A stretch of DNA of 33,020 nt from contig JAOPZA010000208.1 in assembly GCA_025964325.1 (NCBI GenBank), forward strand, positions 1 through 33,020, in the 5' to 3' direction. Below are positions 30,665 to 33,020 of the stretch, one piece after another. The position numbers and the translations under genes were made by a program. The stretch comes from Conexibacter sp. (GTDB lineage: Bacteria; Actinomycetota; Thermoleophilia; Solirubrobacterales; Solirubrobacteraceae). A model generated the notes under the pieces. That model saw only the letters and a program-made list of their open reading frames with translations, did not search any database and was not told where the DNA came from. Numbering within the stretch: the stretch's first letter is position 1; every line of letters starts with the position of its first letter.

Positions 30665-32298
30665 GGGATGTTCCCGTGCTTGCGCTTCGGGCCCGGCTCG
30701 CGCTTCGTCTGCAGCGTCTCGAGCGCGGTGATCAGCTTGGGGCGCGTCTCGTGCGGGACGATGACGTCGTCGATGTAGCCGCGCTCGGCCGCCGAGTAGG
30801 GATTGGCGAACCGCGCTCTGTAGTCGTCCATCAGCTTCGCCCGCCGCGCGTCGGGCGTCGGGCTGCCCGCGATGTCGCGACGGTAGATGATGTTGACGGC
30901 GCCCTCCGGCCCCATCACCGCGACCTCCGCCTGTGGCCAGGCGAAGTTGAAGTCGGCGCCGAGGTGCTTGGACGCCATCACGTCGTAGGCGCCGCCGTAG
31001 GCCTTGCGGGTGATGACGGTGATCTTGGGGACCGTCGCCTCGGCGTAGGCGTAGAGCAGCTTGGCGCCGTGGCGGATGATCCCGCCCCACTCCTGCGCGG
31101 TTCCGGGCAGGAACCCGGGCACGTCGCACAGCGTCAGGAGCGGCACGTTGAAGGCGTCGCAGGTGCGGACGAAGCGCGCCGCCTTCTCTGAGGCGTTGAT
31201 GTCGAGCACGCCGGCCATCGAGGACGGCTGGTTGCCGACGATCCCGATCGCGTAGCCGTTCAGTCGCGAGAAGCCGCAGATGATGTTCGTCGCGTGGTGC
31301 TCATGCACCTCGAAGAACTCGCCGTCGTCGACGATCAGCCGCACGACGTTGCGCATGTCATACGGCTTGTTCGGGCTGTCCGGCACGACCGTGTCGAGTT
31401 CCGCGTCCATCCGCAGCGGGTCGTCGGTCGGCTGCACGCGCGGCGGCAGCTCGAGGTTGTTCGACGGCAGGAAGGAGAAGAGGTAGCGCGCGTCCTCGAG
31501 GCACTGGTCCTCGTCCTCGGAGGCGAAGTGGGCGACGCCCGACTTCGTGTTGTGGGTCATCGCGCCGCCGAGCTCCTCGAACGTCGGCTCCTCACCGGTG
31601 ACGGTCTTGATCACGTCGGGACCGGTGATGAACATGTGCGACGTCTCTCTCACCATGAAGATGAAGTCGGTGATCGCGGGGGAGTAGACGGCGCCGCCGG
31701 CGCACGGGCCCATGATCAGGGACAGCTGCGGGATCACGCCGGAGCTCTTCACGTTGCGGAGGAAGACGTCGCCGTAGGCGCCGAGCGAGACGACGCCCTC
31801 CTGGATCCGCGCGCCGCCCGAGTCGTTGATGCCGATCACGGGGCAGCCGATCTTCGCGGCCAGGTCCATGATCTTGCACATCTTCTCGGCCATCACCTCG
31901 CCGAGCGAGCCGCCGACGACGGTGAAGTCCTGGCTGAAGACGCAGACGCGGCGGCCCTCGATCGTGCCGTGACCGGTCACGACGGCGTCGCCCCAGGGGC
32001 GGTTCTTCTGCATCTCGAAGTCGTGCGTGCGGTGGCGCACGAACGTGTCGAGCTCCTGGAAGGAGCCGGGATCGAGCAGCTTCTCGACGCGCTCCCGCGC
32101 CGTGTACTTGCCCCGCGCGTGCTGCTTCTCCTCCGCCTCCGGAGCCGAGTGCAGCGCCGCCTCGCGCAACTCGTGCAGCTGTGCGAGCTTCTCCTCGTAG
32201 GTCTCCGGGGCCTTCTGGCGGGGCGTTCGCCTGTGCCCGCTGCGTGAGGCGGCCAGAAGCGCGGCGTCCGTCTGTCGATCGTGGGGGCTGCTTGCCAT
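30658..32298 (-). CDS. accD: acyl-CoA carboxylase beta subunit (propionyl-CoA carboxylase type)
   Basis: The 546-residue protein is a full-length carboxyltransferase beta subunit. It begins with a polar leader, then [16 protein letters not shown] and the [17 protein letters not shown] segment. The N-terminal crotonase domain holds [12 protein letters not shown] and [20 protein letters not shown]. The C-terminal domain holds [28 protein letters not shown] and [17 protein letters not shown]. The close match to PccB/AccD5-type proteins suggests propionyl-CoA (possibly also acetyl-CoA) as substrate, making methylmalonyl-CoA. Its alpha partner is probably at 19396-21189 and epsilon at 28227-28451. 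The ATG at 32298 has no ribosome site; a TAGGAT about nine bases upstream suggests a very short leader. Confidence 0.96.
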   Translation of the reverse strand: MASSPHDRQTDAALLAASRSGHRRTPRQKAPETYEEKLAQLHELREAALHSAPEAEEKQHARGKYTARERVEKLLDPGSFQELDTFVRHRTHDFEMQKNRPWGDAVVTGHGTIEGRRVCVFSQDFTVVGGSLGEVMAEKMCKIMDLAAKIGCPVIGINDSGGARIQEGVVSLGAYGDVFLRNVKSSGVIPQLSLIMGPCAGGAVYSPAITDFIFMVRETSHMFITGPDVIKTVTGEEPTFEELGGAMTHNTKSGVAHFASEDEDQCLEDARYLFSFLPSNNLELPPRVQPTDDPLRMDAELDTVVPDSPNKPYDMRNVVRLIVDDGEFFEVHEHHATNIICGFSRLNGYAIGIVGNQPSSMAGVLDINASEKAARFVRTCDAFNVPLLTLCDVPGFLPGTAQEWGGIIRHGAKLLYAYAEATVPKITVITRKAYGGAYDVMASKHLGADFNFAWPQAEVAVMGPEGAVNIIYRRDIAGSPTPDARRAKLMDDYRARFANPYSAAERGYIDDVIVPHETRPKLITALETLQTKREPGPKRKHGNIPL

Positions 32299-32302
32299 CG
32301 AA

Positions 32303-32319
32303 CGCGGATCCTATCCGCG
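32303..32319. promoter_or_regulatory. dyad at the carboxylase beta promoter
   Basis: CGCGGAT (32303-32309) and ATCCGCG (32313-32319) form a perfect 7-bp inverted repeat with a 3-base spacer, centred about 13 bases before the accD start codon. On the minus strand it contains TAGGAT, a candidate -10. A repressor bound here would block transcription, so it is a good operator candidate. Confidence 0.45.
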
Positions 32320-32338
32320 CTCGCCGTCCGCGGCCGGC

Positions 32339-33020
32339 CTAGGCCCGTGAGAACGGACGGTGGTGCGCGGTGCCCAGTCGATCCAGCATCGACGTCAGCA
32401 CGGCGGTCACTTCCTCCGCCGCGATGTCCTCCGCCGCCTTCAGCTCCGCGGAGATGTCAGAGGCCTGCTCGTGCTCCGTCGGCTGCTCCTCATCCGGGGA
32501 AGGCTCGTGGTCGGTCGTCTGCCGGCGCTGAGACGCATCGGCCGCGGCTGCTGCCGCCGCTGCTTGCGCCGCCGCGGCGGCTGTCGCCGGCTGCGGCTGC
32601 TTCACGGGCTGCACTCCAGAGAAGGGCGCCTGCGGCCATGCGTGGGCGACTGGTCCGGAACCGTCCTCGGCGGACCATTCCGCCGTGCCGTCGCCGCCGT
32701 CTACCGTCCCGTACCGGTGGAGTTGATCCTCGGGGTCGAGAGGCTCGTCGGCGTCGGCGTCGGCGTCGCCGTCGCCGTGGGGGGCGGCCGGGGTCGGTGC
32801 GAGCTCCACCGTGGCCGGGCGGGGACGCCGGCGGAACAGTCTTGCCAGAAAGCCGCGTCGCGGCTCCGGCTCGCGCTCTTCCTCGGCCTCGGGCTCGGAG
32901 TCGTACTCCCACTCCTCCTCGTCCCACCGCTCCTCCTCGGCGAGGAGTGTGGGCTCGGGATCGGCCTCCGGCGCGGGTTCGGTGTCGGAGGCCCAGCGAT
33001 CGCCGTTTTCGGGGAGCTGC
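32339..33020 (-). CDS. acidic unknown protein, N terminus beyond the window
   Basis: I do not recognise this protein. The frame stays open to the right edge, so the visible part is the last 226 residues. It starts with a very acidic, Trp-containing stretch (about 40 residues including WDEEEWEYDSEPEAEEE), followed by a sharply basic, amphipathic segment RRGFLARLFRRRPRP. A Pro/Asp-rich linker with ADADAD, an Ala run of about 20 with a Gln, and an acidic region follow. The C-terminal end, SAELKAAEDIAAEEVTAVLT, looks helical. The GTG at 32809 is an in-frame start candidate, but coding continues upstream with the same composition. There are no cysteines in the visible part. It lies 40 bases upstream of the carboxylase beta gene on the same strand. 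Confidence 0.7.
   Translation of the reverse strand, partial: QLPENGDRWASDTEPAPEADPEPTLLAEEERWDEEEWEYDSEPEAEEEREPEPRRGFLARLFRRRPRPATVELAPTPAAPHGDGDADADADEPLDPEDQLHRYGTVDGGDGTAEWSAEDGSGPVAHAWPQAPFSGVQPVKQPQPATAAAAAQAAAAAAAADASQRRQTTDHEPSPDEEQPTEHEQASDISAELKAAEDIAAEEVTAVLTSMLDRLGTAHHRPFSRA

Noticed and set aside
1-33020. tRNA, rRNA, riboswitch, prophage, insertion sequence or antiphage system
   Set aside because: I saw no convincing cloverleaf, conserved riboswitch core, transposase, integrase, attachment site or defence-type gene cluster.

Overview
The window is a GC-rich (roughly 70 percent or more by eye), densely packed stretch of an actinobacterial chromosome. Three things point to the class Thermoleophilia (Conexibacter/Solirubrobacter-like), although this is an inference and no marker gene is present: an exported Ala-rich protein of a type common in that group, a gene for the small epsilon subunit of actinobacterial acyl-CoA carboxylases, and frequent GTG/TTG or apparently leaderless starts. 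I see no rRNA, tRNA, CRISPR array, transposase, prophage or integrase. The content is housekeeping and lipid metabolism with short intergenic spaces.

Layout. 1-4.9 kb: an ATP-dependent DNA ligase, an EamA/DMT transporter divergent from a LysR regulator, a DtxR/IdeR-type metalloregulator, and a class I/II aminotransferase. 4.9-7.2 kb: an unusual block of tandem repeats behind sucD, then succinyl-CoA ligase sucC-sucD. 7.3-8.8 kb: a HAD hydrolase followed by an MBL-fold hydrolase. 8.8-18.8 kb: an exported protein, then a seven-gene hopanoid operon read right to left: shc, hpnC, hpnD, hpnE, a gene fusing an HpnG-like nucleoside phosphorylase to IspH, hpnH, and an HpnO-like aminotransferase. 18.9-21.2 kb: a GNAT acetyltransferase coupled to the biotin carboxylase/biotin carrier subunit of an acyl-CoA carboxylase. 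21.3-27.8 kb: assimilatory sulfate reduction (cysN, cysD, a TauE-type transporter, cysH, sulfite reductase) interrupted by a HAD phosphatase. 27.9-28.5 kb: rhodanese and the carboxylase epsilon subunit. 28.5-30.6 kb: a polytopic membrane protein and a secreted SGNH hydrolase. 30.7-33.0 kb: the carboxylase beta subunit and the C-terminal part of an acidic unknown protein cut by the window edge.

How the genes work together. The hopanoid operon can take farnesyl diphosphate through presqualene diphosphate and hydroxysqualene to squalene (HpnD, HpnC, HpnE), cyclise it (SHC), add adenosine (HpnH), remove adenine (HpnG domain) and aminate the side chain (HpnO-like). IspH, the last enzyme of the MEP pathway that supplies the C5 units, is on the same polypeptide as the HpnG domain. 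The sulfur genes convert sulfate to APS (CysDN), APS to sulfite ([4Fe-4S] CysH) and sulfite to sulfide (sulfite reductase). Carboxylase alpha, beta and epsilon subunits are at three separate places.

The most interesting items are the HpnG-IspH fusion, a long-range stem that ties the cysD stop codon to the cysN ribosome binding site, and two places where a 15-base tandem duplication runs over a stop codon into a hairpin, one of them next to a 104-base tandem duplication.
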